DNA of 64,000 nucleotides from an uncultured Paracoccaceae bacterium (GTDB taxonomy: Bacteria > Pseudomonadota > Alphaproteobacteria > Rhodobacterales > Rhodobacteraceae): the NCBI GenBank assembly GCA_947501555.1, contig CANMWG010000003.1, positions 124,001-188,000 of the forward strand, written 5' to 3'. Below, piece after piece: positions 1 through 9,441 of the stretch. Every line of letters starts with the position of its first letter. Position 1 is the first letter of the stretch. The position numbers and the translations under genes are program-made. The notes beneath the pieces are model-generated. The model was not told where the DNA came from, did not search any database, and saw only the letters and a list, made by a program, of their open reading frames with translations.

Positions 1-321
1 AGGCTCATAGGCTTCGTGGGCAGGACCCACCCGATAGCTGGCATGAACCCGATCAGGATCATAAGGCAGAATATCCCGGCCGACCTGTGTTACATGCAAT
101 GCCCCCGTATCCGGGACAGACGTGGCCAAATAAAGATCAACAGCATCACCTACTTCTGAAATCGCCAGAACCGCCAAATCCGTATGATTATCACCGTTCC
201 AGTCATTATCACCGTATTCATCGGCCGCGTAGACCCCTAAAATCCGATCTGCGTCAATCATCAGCGGTTCGGCCATTACTGGCCCAGCGGCAATCAACAA
301 CAGCCCTAATGGAAAATGCAT
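1..321 (-). CDS. Secreted FG-GAP-like hypothetical protein (C-terminus outside window)
   Basis: The frame is open from an ATG at 321 to the window edge, giving 107 residues so far. It begins with a hydrophobic signal peptide (MHFPLGLLLIAAGPVMA) and probably is exported. Residues around 35-50 contain an acidic D-x-N-x-D-x-N/D-G stretch followed by DLAVL, which resembles the calcium-binding loop of FG-GAP/VCBS repeats. The later secreted protein at 40439-41584 has a similar DVDQDGWLDMV stretch, so the two may belong to the same loose class. Function is not recognised. The upstream region (322-584) contains no other gene. Confidence 0.6.
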   Translation of the reverse strand, partial: MHFPLGLLLIAAGPVMAEPLMIDADRILGVYAADEYGDNDWNGDNHTDLAVLAISEVGDAVDLYLATSVPDTGALHVTQVGRDILPYDPDRVHASYRVGPAHEAYEP

Positions 322-584
322 CAAATGGCCCTTCGTCTAATACTCTTGCGACCATAGCGAACAGGATGCACCCAGACCAATAACATTTTAACGCGTGGCA
401 AAATACTGCGCCCCATCGCCACCGCCAGTAGCAAATAGGGCAATTCCCCATTGATTTGCTGACGAAGTACCCCTGCACCGCACAGGACAGACACCTTGAC
501 AACAAGGGTCCTCATCAGTCATCCAACACGTATCAGAAGTAATTTGCGCAGATTTTTGGCGAACAACCAACAAGGAGGACACTT

Positions 585-623
585 ATGACTGTATCAAACA
601 TCCTCCCGGCCCGGGTGCGCTGA
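585..623 (+). CDS. Possible 12-residue leader peptide upstream of rsgA
   Basis: A short frame (MTVSNILPARVR, stop TGA) follows an excellent Shine-Dalgarno run, AAGGAGGAC, about 4-5 bases before its ATG. It lies about 85 bases upstream of the rsgA start on the same strand. No longer gene fits here, and such a strong ribosome site in front of a 12-codon frame suggests a regulatory leader peptide. Translation is inferred, not shown. Confidence 0.4.
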   Translation: MTVSNILPARVR

Positions 624-663
624 AGCTGTTTTCCGTTCCCTCGTCCGGTTCCTGCTGGTAGGC

Positions 664-711
664 ATGGTCCACCAGCCAATTCTGATGCCTTTGACGAGGA
701 CACCCCATTGA
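664..711 (+). CDS. Second upstream mini-ORF coupled to rsgA
   Basis: A 15-residue frame (MVHQPILMPLTRTPH) ends with TGA at 709-711, overlapping the TTG start of rsgA at 708 in a TTGA arrangement. This would place terminating ribosomes on the rsgA start. It lacks a clear Shine-Dalgarno of its own. It may be chance, but with the preceding mini-ORF it gives rsgA a two-step leader. Confidence 0.25.
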   Translation: MVHQPILMPLTRTPH

Positions 712-1739
712 CCAATCTGACACGCGACGCCCTTGGCTGGTCGCCCTTCTATATGTCTCAGCTTGATATCGACGAGCTGGAAACTCTTACCCCTGCCCGC
801 ATTGCAACGGTCCACCGGGACCGGGTGAATGCGCTGTCCGAGATCGGCCCGCTTGAGCTGACGCTTGATCCCGGGATCACCACTGCCGCGGTTGCGGTAG
901 GCGATTGGGTGCTGGCTGCCCCGAAGCAGCACCGCCTGACCCGAGTGCTTGAGCGCAAAACAGAGCTGTCGCGCAGCACCGAATATCATACAGGCGAAAA
1001 GCAACTGATCGCGGCCAATCTCGACACGCTTTTTATCACGTCATCATGCAACAATGACTTCAATCCCGCCCGGCTGGAACGTTATCTGGCCCTAGCCCAT
1101 GACGCGCTGATCGCCCCGGTGATCCTGTTGACCAAAGCCGATCAAACGGACGATCCGGACGGCTATGTCGATCAGGCGCGCGGGTTGGGCCGCGATCTTG
1201 AGGTGATCGCAATCAATGCCAAATCAGATGATGTGGCGGAAAAGCTCGGGCCTTGGTGCGGCAAAGGGCAAACCGTGGCGCTGACCGGATCCTCCGGGGT
1301 AGGCAAGACGACGGTGGCCAATGCGCTAACCGGCGGGCGAGCGCTGACCCAAGACATCCGCGAAGACGACGCGCGCGGGCGGCACACCACAACAGGGCGG
1401 TCGCTGCATCATCTGCCAACCGGCGGTTGGCTGATCGACACGCCGGGGATGCGCGGGCTTGGGGTGGCCGAGGTCGCTTTCGGGATCGATGCCACCTTCC
1501 CCGAGATTTCCGAGCTCGCCACCCAATGCAAATTTCGGGATTGCGACCATGAGAGCGAACCGGGATGTGCCGTGCAGGCCGCCATTGCAGCAGGCACAGT
1601 CGATCCGGACAGACTGAAACGGTTCAAGAAGCTCAAACGCGAAAACTTGCAGGCAACCGAGACTATTGCGCAGGCGCGCGATCGGAATCGCAAGTTTGGT
1701 AAGAAGGTGAAGGCGGCGATGAAGAAGAAGGGGCGTTAG
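708..1739 (+). CDS. rsgA: Ribosome small subunit-dependent GTPase A
   Basis: This is a circularly permuted GTPase that helps late 30S subunit maturation in the cytoplasm. An N-terminal OB-fold region (about 30-85) precedes the G domain, where TKAD (142-145, the G4 motif) comes before the P-loop GSSGVGKTT (194-202) and the DTPG motif (244-247), the permuted order typical of RsgA/YjeQ. The C-terminal zinc site is intact: C274, C279, H281 and C287 in a C-x4-C-x-H-x5-C pattern. The tail is basic. The start is TTG; a GAGGA ribosome site at about 694-698 supports it. The length of 343 residues is normal. The gene follows two mini-ORFs and ends before a palindrome and the convergent phosphatase gene. 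Confidence 0.93.
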   Translation: MTNLTRDALGWSPFYMSQLDIDELETLTPARIATVHRDRVNALSEIGPLELTLDPGITTAAVAVGDWVLAAPKQHRLTRVLERKTELSRSTEYHTGEKQLIAANLDTLFITSSCNNDFNPARLERYLALAHDALIAPVILLTKADQTDDPDGYVDQARGLGRDLEVIAINAKSDDVAEKLGPWCGKGQTVALTGSSGVGKTTVANALTGGRALTQDIREDDARGRHTTTGRSLHHLPTGGWLIDTPGMRGLGVAEVAFGIDATFPEISELATQCKFRDCDHESEPGCAVQAAIAAGTVDPDRLKRFKKLKRENLQATETIAQARDRNRKFGKKVKAAMKKKGR

Positions 1740-1757
1740 GAGCTGCCCCTTTGGGAA

Positions 1758-1799
1758 TTGTATGTACAGGTTCTGTACGCCGTCTGTACGGGTATTTTA
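1758..1799. repeat. TGTAC triple repeat with 11-bp period (copy A)
   Basis: Three TGTAC pentamers start at 1763, 1774 and 1785, exactly 11 bp apart, inside a 42-bp block that recurs at 57221-57262 with 36 of 42 bases identical. This copy lies between the convergent ends of rsgA and the phosphatase gene. The one-helical-turn spacing suggests a protein binding array or a dispersed intergenic repeat. Confidence 0.6.
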
Positions 1800-1803
1800 G
1801 ACT

Positions 1804-1829
1804 GTAAGATGGGTTTAAACCCATCTTAC
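1804..1829. terminator. Perfect 26-bp palindrome, probable bidirectional terminator
   Basis: A perfect inverted repeat (arms GTAAGATGGGTTT / AAACCCATCTTAC, centre GTTTAAAC) lies between two convergent genes. In RNA it would form a strong stem on either strand. It has no long U-run, so termination is inferred from position. Confidence 0.5.
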
Positions 1830-1861
1830 GTCTCAACATGCAAAGTCGCGAAGTAAGCAAC

Positions 1862-2341
1862 TTACCCCTGCCGCGCCCATGCCATTTGCGCATCCGTCTC
1901 AACCGCACATGGCCTGACCTGACGCAGCCGCGCCAATGCCGCGTAGGGTGCCTCACCCGCCGCAATCATCAAACGCAGGACCATCATGCCCGACCGGCCA
2001 CAACCGCCAAAGCAATGCACCAGAATGCGCTCCCCGCCTGCCAGAACAGCCAATGCCTTCTCGCGGACCAATGGCCATGCCAACCCTTCTGGCGTGCCCA
2101 AATCGGCCACTGGCAAATGCAGCCAAGTGATCCCGGCCCGCGCCAGATCAGCCCCAAATGTGCCAACCCCCTCACGATCAAGCTCGGCTTGTGTGGTCAT
2201 GGTCATCACCATAGCAGGCGACCATGACAGCAAACGCGCGAAATCCGCATCATAGTGCCCACCGCGTCCGGGCATACGAGTGATGGCGATATGACCACCC
2301 CCCACCGGCAGATCGTGGATAACAAACTCAGACGATGCCAT
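1862..2341 (-). CDS. Dual-specificity/tyrosine phosphatase-like protein
   Basis: This is a small cysteine phosphatase of the PTP/DSP superfamily. The signature loop HCFGGCGRSG carries the catalytic Cys (about residue 110) and Arg (about 116) of the C-x5-R motif. The expected general acid may be the Asp in the PVADLGTP segment. The chosen ATG at 2341 (MASSEFVIHDL) overlaps the 3' end of the upstream ankyrin gene by 14 bases, so the two are probably translationally coupled; a longer in-frame start at 2413 would lie deep inside that gene. The length is 159 residues. The substrate is unknown. There is no signal peptide, so it is probably cytoplasmic. Confidence 0.8.
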   Translation of the reverse strand: MASSEFVIHDLPVGGGHIAITRMPGRGGHYDADFARLLSWSPAMVMTMTTQAELDREGVGTFGADLARAGITWLHLPVADLGTPEGLAWPLVREKALAVLAGGERILVHCFGGCGRSGMMVLRLMIAAGEAPYAALARLRQVRPCAVETDAQMAWARQG

Positions 2342-3815
2342 GTGCAACCACCTGCCCCGGATGACGCGCGGCCCAATCAGCCAAGAAACTGGCCACCTCC
2401 GGCTCACCCGCAAAACCTATCGTTTCTTTGGGCAACGCCACCCCCTCTTCCAGAACCAATTTCAAACACCCCAAATAATCCCGGCCCGTCCGGTTTGGAT
2501 TATTTTCAGAGCCATGCACGATCGTCGAGAGCAAACTGCCCCCATAGCCATTGATATGGCTCAGATCAGGTTTGAGGCTGAGGAAATAGGCAAGCACCTC
2601 TGGCAAGCCCTCCCAACCCGCGATCTGCACCGGCGGCAGCCCGGACGGGTCTGGCTTATCCCAAGGCATGCCCAAAGCCACCAAGGCCTTAACATGGGTC
2701 AGATCCTGATCAGGGCGTACAGATTGACGGACAATATCGGTGTAGACGGGCGGGATCTTAGCCGGATCGATGAACACTCCAGCAGGCACCGCATTTTCAG
2801 CGGCAAGAGCCAGCAATTCTTCCTCGGGCGCCAGAGGTGTCGGCTCCAAAATACGGGCCAAGGCACGATGGCCATACACCCGCGCAGCACTGTAGATTGT
2901 CACACCATCACGCTGGATGGTCTGATCCGCCCCAGCCTCCAGCAACAGCTTGCACACCTCAGCCGAACAACGCCGCAAGGCTGCATGATGCAACGCCCCG
3001 CCACCTTCATTTGGATCGGCCCCGGCATCCAAAAGCATCTTGACCATCACTGGATCATCAAAATCCATGGCACGCAGCAAGGCGTTTGTACCCGCGGCTT
3101 TGGCCCCGGCGGCCAGAACCATGCGCAGACCATCGTGATGCCCCAGCTCGGTCGCATGATACAGGCACTCCCCGTCATTGGGGTCGGCCCCATGATCAAT
3201 CAGCCATTGTGCCAGAGGCATATTCCCGGCGTGGCCCAGCGCACCATAAAGGGCGGAGAGTTGATGATCGCTGCCCGGTTCGGCCGGGAAGCCATCATTC
3301 ACATCGGCGCCATGGGCCAAAAGAGCCTCGGCAATCGCTATCACATCGGCCTGCTTTTCGGGCCAAGCTGTCAGCATCTTGGAAAACGCCAAATGCAAGA
3401 TCGGACGCCGGGGGCCAAAGCTACGGGTCGCCGCATCGGGATCAGTAGCCAGGGTGCGAAGGACCGCATCCAGATCATAGAGGGCGACTTGCAAACCAAA
3501 AGCACCCTCAGCCAAATCCGGGGTGTCCCACATCAACTGCTGCACCACATGAGGCTGGCCATGAAAAAGCGCAATCTTGAGCCGCTGCTGCTTTGCTGCA
3601 CGGTCCATGCCTTGGGTTTCAACCGCGATTTTCATCTGCGGCCAGCTTGCAAAATTATGCTCGCGGGCGATGACCAGCAGAAAATCGGCGTGTTTCAGAT
3701 CACCGGTCCGTGGCTTGATCCGATCAATACGCGCAATCGCGGCACGATCTCCGGCTTCATAGTTTTTGTGTAGGGTTTTGGCCTGCCTGCGCAGGGCATC
3801 AAGTGGGTCAGTCAT
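2328..3815 (-). CDS. Ankyrin-repeat protein
   Basis: A 495-residue soluble protein containing several ankyrin repeats, seen as recurrent LLxxGADxN units (LLAHGADVND, LIDHGADPND, LLDAGADPNE, LLEAGADQTI) in the N-terminal two thirds. Ankyrin repeats mediate protein-protein contacts; no catalytic domain is visible. The start at 3815 (MTDPLDALRRQ) has a GAGGAA ribosome site five bases upstream; an ATG at 3827 is also in frame. The gene leads a two-gene operon with the phosphatase, which suggests the ankyrin protein scaffolds or targets it. The partner is unknown. Confidence 0.8.
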   Translation of the reverse strand: MTDPLDALRRQAKTLHKNYEAGDRAAIARIDRIKPRTGDLKHADFLLVIAREHNFASWPQMKIAVETQGMDRAAKQQRLKIALFHGQPHVVQQLMWDTPDLAEGAFGLQVALYDLDAVLRTLATDPDAATRSFGPRRPILHLAFSKMLTAWPEKQADVIAIAEALLAHGADVNDGFPAEPGSDHQLSALYGALGHAGNMPLAQWLIDHGADPNDGECLYHATELGHHDGLRMVLAAGAKAAGTNALLRAMDFDDPVMVKMLLDAGADPNEGGGALHHAALRRCSAEVCKLLLEAGADQTIQRDGVTIYSAARVYGHRALARILEPTPLAPEEELLALAAENAVPAGVFIDPAKIPPVYTDIVRQSVRPDQDLTHVKALVALGMPWDKPDPSGLPPVQIAGWEGLPEVLAYFLSLKPDLSHINGYGGSLLSTIVHGSENNPNRTGRDYLGCLKLVLEEGVALPKETIGFAGEPEVASFLADWAARHPGQVVAHGIV

Positions 3816-3870
3816 TGGCTTCCTCATGACATGCGCCCGCCGGTTCGCTGATCCGGGCAGATGAGAAAGA

Positions 3871-3882
3871 CCACATATGTGG
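3871..3882. promoter_or_regulatory. 12-bp palindrome in divergent intergenic region
   Basis: CCACATATGTGG is a perfect palindrome lying between the divergent ankyrin and esterase genes. It could be an operator, but a 12-bp palindrome may occur by chance. Nothing else is evident in 3828-4085. Confidence 0.25.
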
Positions 3883-4102
3883 GTCGTTTCAGGTCGTCAT
3901 TGGGTGCGTCACGCTTTCCGCGAACCATGGATGCCGCCCAACGCGGCCCGATCAGCATATTACATCAGCTACGCCCAGGCAACGACCATATTCACCGCAA
4001 AGGGGACCGCCGGCTCGTTACAAAACAGTTGCCCAGTTGTTAATAAACTGTCGCCTTCGTGATGCAGGGCTTGGCCCGGCTATTTATCAAGGAAAACCCC
4101 AA

Positions 4103-6259
4103 ATGAACGTTAAACTTTTTGCCGCGACATCAGCGATTGCATTGACCGCTGGCATCGCGCAGGCGGACGCATTCAACCGTATTTCCAGCTTTCCAACGTT
4201 TTTGAACAACGCCGATGCCAGCACCGAAAGCTCAGCCGAGATCATCAGCGCGACCCAAGACGGGATGACCCTGGTCTATTCGGACAGCCCGCTTGGGGTG
4301 ATTGGCCTGATCGACATTACTGACCCGGCTAACCCCGCCCCCAAAGGCAACATCGCCGTGGATGGAGAGCCCACAGCCGTATCCATCATCGGAAATACAG
4401 CATTTGTCGGAGTGAATACTTCGGAAAGTTTCACGGTCCCCTCCGGCATGATCAAAGCCTTCGATCTGGACAGCATGGCAGAAACAGCTGCGTGCGATCT
4501 GGGCGGGCAGCCTGATTCAACTGCTGTTTCACCTGATGGATCGTTTGTCGCCGTGGCCATTGAAAATGAACGTGATGAAGACCTGGGCGACGGCCGCGTC
4601 GGCCAATTGCCTGGCGGCTTTCTTGTGACCGTTGATGTGGCGGACGGGACGCTGGATTGTGACAGTCTGAACGTCATCGATGTGACAGGTCTGGCCGAGA
4701 TTTCACCCGAAGATCCAGAACCCGAATTCGTCGATATCAATGCGGAAGGCGAGATTGTCGTCACGCTGCAAGAAAACAACCACATCGTTATCGCCAACAA
4801 AGACGGTGTGATCAGCCATTTCTCAGCCGGAGCCGTTGACTTGGAAGGCATTGACGCCACCGATGAGCAAGCCGCACTTATCTTTGACGAAAGCCAGCTA
4901 GGCCGCCTGCGCGAACCAGATGCAGTGCAATGGATCGATGACACACATTTTGCCATCGCCAATGAAGGCGACATGGATGGCGGGTCACGCGGTTGGTCGA
5001 TTTTCAGCCAGGACGGTACGCTAGTTTATGAAAACGGGGTCAGCTTTGAACATGCAATTGTCGAAGTGGGCCACTACCCTGATCGCCGATCCGACGCCAA
5101 GGGGGTTGAACCTGAAGGCATGGAGTTTGGCATCTTCAACGGCACGCCTATGGCCTTTATCTTGGCCGAACGGTCATCGATCGTGGGTGTTTACGACCTG
5201 ACCGACCCGACCGCTCCGGTTCTGGCCCAGCTTTTGCCCAGCGGTGTTGGGCCCGAAGGCGCCATCGCCATCCCATCGCGCAACCTGTTTGTTACCGCAA
5301 ATGAGGTGGACCTGATCGAAGATGGTGGCGTGCGCAGTCATGTGATGATTTACGAACTGACTGACGCAGCACCAGCCTACCCACAACTGACATCCGCCGG
5401 GGCCGATGAGCTGATCGGTTGGGGCGCAATCTCTGGCATGGTTGCAGATATAGATGGTATCATCTGGGCCGTGAATGATAGCTTCTATGGCTTCCAACCC
5501 ACGATCTTCAAGATCGATACAACAACGACCCCGGCGACGATCATCGACAGCATTCCGGTCACCCGCCAAAACGGTGACCCGGCGCAGCAGATCGATATGG
5601 AAGGCATCACACTGGACGGCGAAGGCGGGTTCTACATCGCCTCCGAAGGGCGGACAGACCGGGTGATCCCACATGCGATCTACCATGTGGACGCCAGCGG
5701 TGAGATCCAGTTCCGTACAGGCGAAATCGGCTTGCCCCCGGAATTGATGGCAGTCGAACAGCGCTTTGGCTTTGAAGGGATCACAAAGGTCGGCGACACA
5801 CTTTGGATGGCGGTGCAGCGCGAATGGGCGGACGATCCGGCCAATCATGTGAAACTGGTGTCCTATAACATCGAAACCGCCGAATGGGGTGCCGTGCATT
5901 ACCCCAAGGCCGAACCCGCAACCGGTTGGGTGGGCCTGTCTGAGATCGTGGCGCATGGCGACTATGTCTATGTGATCGAACGCGACAACCAGATTGGCGG
6001 CGCGGCTGTGACCAAGAAAATCTATCGCATCCCCGCCGCTGAAATGGTGCCAGCACCCTTGGGTGGCCCCCTGCCAGTCGTCAGCAAAGAAGAGGTGCGC
6101 GATCTGATCCCTGATCTCTTGGCCCTGAACGGCTACGTCGTCGATAAGATCGAAGGGCTGGCCATCTTTGAAGACGGGACCGCCTGGATCAGCACAGATA
6201 ACGACGGCGTTGATGACAGCTCTGGCGAAACCTACTTCTGGTCGCCCGGCAAATTCTAA
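4103..6259 (+). CDS. Secreted phytase-like esterase/beta-propeller protein
   Basis: A 718-residue exported protein with a clear signal peptide (MNVKLFAATSAIALTAGIAQA). The N-terminal half is beta-propeller-like, with repeated hydrophobic strands and the choice-of-anchor style phrases typical of large secreted roseobacter proteins. The C-terminal half (about 450-715) matches the esterase-like activity of phytase family: DMEGITLD, FYIASEG, GFEGITKVGD, GLSEIVAHGDYVYVIERDN and KIEGLAIFEDGTAWISTDN. It probably acts in the periplasm or outside the cell on phosphate esters, though the substrate cannot be told. The ATG at 4103 is preceded by AAGGA at about 4090. Confidence 0.8.
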   Translation: MNVKLFAATSAIALTAGIAQADAFNRISSFPTFLNNADASTESSAEIISATQDGMTLVYSDSPLGVIGLIDITDPANPAPKGNIAVDGEPTAVSIIGNTAFVGVNTSESFTVPSGMIKAFDLDSMAETAACDLGGQPDSTAVSPDGSFVAVAIENERDEDLGDGRVGQLPGGFLVTVDVADGTLDCDSLNVIDVTGLAEISPEDPEPEFVDINAEGEIVVTLQENNHIVIANKDGVISHFSAGAVDLEGIDATDEQAALIFDESQLGRLREPDAVQWIDDTHFAIANEGDMDGGSRGWSIFSQDGTLVYENGVSFEHAIVEVGHYPDRRSDAKGVEPEGMEFGIFNGTPMAFILAERSSIVGVYDLTDPTAPVLAQLLPSGVGPEGAIAIPSRNLFVTANEVDLIEDGGVRSHVMIYELTDAAPAYPQLTSAGADELIGWGAISGMVADIDGIIWAVNDSFYGFQPTIFKIDTTTTPATIIDSIPVTRQNGDPAQQIDMEGITLDGEGGFYIASEGRTDRVIPHAIYHVDASGEIQFRTGEIGLPPELMAVEQRFGFEGITKVGDTLWMAVQREWADDPANHVKLVSYNIETAEWGAVHYPKAEPATGWVGLSEIVAHGDYVYVIERDNQIGGAAVTKKIYRIPAAEMVPAPLGGPLPVVSKEEVRDLIPDLLALNGYVVDKIEGLAIFEDGTAWISTDNDGVDDSSGETYFWSPGKF

Positions 6260-6409
6260 CCAGTCTTGAAAACGCGCCAGATCATTGTCTGGAAAGGACA
6301 CAGGGGGAGGTGTCGAAGAGAAATCTTAGGCACCTCTTTCATATCCAGTTCATGGCATGGCGGCGCAACAGCTTGGACATCCGGACAAGCCCACGCTAAA
6401 CCCCGGCTT

Positions 6410-6775
6410 ATGAACAAAGACAACAACGCCCTCGCCGCAGAGCGCACCAAATGGGCCGAAGATCGCACGATCATGGCCAATGAACGTACCTTTTCCAGTT
6501 GGATGGGCACCGGTCTAGGGGCGATCGGGGTCGCTATCGGACTGAAGGCGGTGTTTGGGGCCTTTGAGCCTACATGGGCCGCCAAAATGGTGGCGTCCAT
6601 CTTTCTGGCTGTGGCTATCGCCATCTTCTGGTCAGCCTGCCGCCAGGCCCAAAAAACGCTCAGCCGATTACGCGAACGCGATGTTGAGGCGACGCCCAGT
6701 CGCAGCTTCCAGTTTTTGGCGGCCATCATGACAGTTGCCGCATTGGGCACAGGGATCATCCTGTGGTCGCTTTGA
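6410..6775 (+). CDS. DUF202 family inner-membrane protein
   Basis: A 121-residue protein with the DUF202/YidH signature: an N-terminal ER.. WAEDRT-(I)MANERTFSSWMGTGL segment followed by three predicted membrane helices (about 35-55, 60-80 and 98-118). The function of the family is unknown. The start at 6410 (MNKDNNALAAERT) aligns with the family start; the frame extends further upstream without support. A hairpin follows the stop. Confidence 0.78.
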   Translation: MNKDNNALAAERTKWAEDRTIMANERTFSSWMGTGLGAIGVAIGLKAVFGAFEPTWAAKMVASIFLAVAIAIFWSACRQAQKTLSRLRERDVEATPSRSFQFLAAIMTVAALGTGIILWSL

Positions 6776-6778
6776 CCT

Positions 6779-6806
6779 GGTAGACCTCGGGGCTGCGCCC
6801 CCCTAC
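6779..6806 (+). terminator. GC-rich hairpin between DUF202 gene and dnaX
   Basis: Stems GTAG (6780-6783) with CTAC (6803-6806) and GGGGC (6789-6793) with GCCCC (6797-6801) form a strong two-part hairpin with a TGC loop. It directly follows the DUF202 stop. There is no U-run, so its role as a terminator is inferred. Confidence 0.4.
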
Positions 6807-6837
6807 TGTTCCCCTGCACCCGAATCCAAAGGCCGCC

Positions 6838-8582
<1,745 letters not shown>

Positions 8583-8583
<1 letters not shown>

Positions 8584-8945
8584 TGGCCGGTGCGCTGCTG
8601 GCACTGCCAAGTGCCGCTATGGCAGACGTCTGCGGTGAACACGCACCGGGCTGGGACGGCACGCGCATCTCGGCCTGGGAAGAGCTGCTTGTTAATCTTC
8701 AATCACCGGTTGTGGTCGTGCTATTTCTAGCAACAGCCATCGCGATCCGATTTCGTAGCCAATGGGGTGGGCTGGCCGCTGTGGTTGGCTGGAGCCTTTA
8801 TATCTTCTTCTTGATGCAAGACGAAATCTATTGGACCGCAGTGGCCGAAGGATGTGCGGGCAGCCCCAGCCTATTCTTGGGCGTGGTAACGCTGCTGTCC
8901 GCCGGCGTGGTACTTTATACCGCGCCGACCCGCTCAGAGCCCTGA
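8583..8945 (+). CDS. Small exported/membrane protein between dnaX and ybaB
   Basis: A 120-residue hypothetical protein. The N-terminus (MAGALLALPSAAMADVCG) is signal-peptide-like, followed by three hydrophobic segments (about 35-50, 55-75 and 93-112). The ATG overlaps the dnaX stop (TAATG), implying translational coupling; an earlier ATG at 8559 inside dnaX is possible. No family is recognised. Its place inside the dnaX-ybaB-recR cluster probably reflects cotranscription, not a role in recombination. Confidence 0.65.
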
Positions 8946-9018
8946 ACGTGAAACCCGCGCTTGCGACGGCAGCCCTGACCGCCTATCTCTGACCTTAACC
9001 AAACAAGGAGATAGGCAC

Positions 9019-9363
9019 ATGCTCAAAGGACTAGGCGGGCTTGGCGACATGGCCAAGATGATGAAACAGGCGCAGGATGTGCAAGCAAAGATGGCGCAGA
9101 TGCAGGACGATCTGGATAGCATCACTGTGGAAGGGGTCAGCGGTGCAGGCTTGGTCAAGGCAACAGCGACGGCAAAGGGCGAATTGAAAGGGTTGGACAT
9201 TGATCCGTCCATCTTCAATGGGGACGACAAGGAAGTTGTCGAAGACTTGATCCTTGCGGCGATCAAAGACGCACAAAGCAAGGCGTCCGATCGATCCCAA
9301 GAAGAAATGGCCAAAATCACCGAAGGTTTGGGCCTCCCGCCGGGCATGAACCTACCGTTCTGA
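9019..9363 (+). CDS. ybaB: YbaB/EbfC family nucleoid-associated protein
   Basis: A 114-residue DNA-binding protein of the YbaB/EbfC family. The signature MLKGLGGLGDMAKMMKQAQ is followed by a coiled-coil Met/Gln/Asp-rich helix, the central VEGVSGAGLVKATATAKGELK strands, and an acidic C-terminal helix. Dimers bind and bend DNA. ACAAGGAGATAG just upstream is a good ribosome site. It sits between dnaX and recR, the classic bacterial order. Confidence 0.93.
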   Translation: MLKGLGGLGDMAKMMKQAQDVQAKMAQMQDDLDSITVEGVSGAGLVKATATAKGELKGLDIDPSIFNGDDKEVVEDLILAAIKDAQSKASDRSQEEMAKITEGLGLPPGMNLPF

Positions 9364-9371
9364 GTAATCTA

Positions 9372-9393
9372 CTGAATTTTCTAGAAAATTCAG
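9372..9393. repeat. Perfect 22-bp palindrome before recR
   Basis: Perfect palindrome with arms CTGAATTTTCT / AGAAAATTCAG around a central CTAG. It starts eight bases after the ybaB stop and is the first of three stacked inverted repeats in a 78-bp gap. Possible attenuator, processing site or protein-binding site. Confidence 0.6.
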
Positions 9394-9399
9394 ATCCCA

Positions 9400-9423
9400 G
9401 AAGAAATTTCTAGAAATTTCTTC
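9400..9423. repeat. Perfect 24-bp palindrome before recR
   Basis: Perfect palindrome with arms GAAGAAATTTCT / AGAAATTTCTTC, sharing the core TTTCTAGAAA-like centre with the preceding palindrome. The two centres are about 29 bp apart. It lies 18 bases before the recR start. Confidence 0.6.
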
Positions 9424-9437
9424 GCCACCCCGCGAAG
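9420..9437 (+). promoter_or_regulatory. Hairpin abutting recR start region
   Basis: CTTCGC (9420-9425) pairs with GCGAAG (9432-9437) around a CACCCC loop. It overlaps the last bases of the 24-bp palindrome, so the two structures are mutually exclusive. No Shine-Dalgarno is evident before recR, so these structures may influence its translation. Confidence 0.45.
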
Positions 9438-9441
9438 TGAC

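Noticed and set aside
2342..2413. Longer N-terminus of the phosphatase starting at 2413
   Set aside because: The extra residues are not phosphatase-like and lie fully inside the ankyrin gene; the ATG at 2341 gives a normal coupled start.
2340..3773. Long plus-strand frame opposite the ankyrin gene
   Set aside because: The minus-strand product has clear ankyrin repeats; the plus-strand translation shows no recognisable protein features.
5174..6301. Long antisense frame over the phytase-like esterase gene
   Set aside because: It mirrors the strong codon bias of the esterase gene and its product shows no domain.
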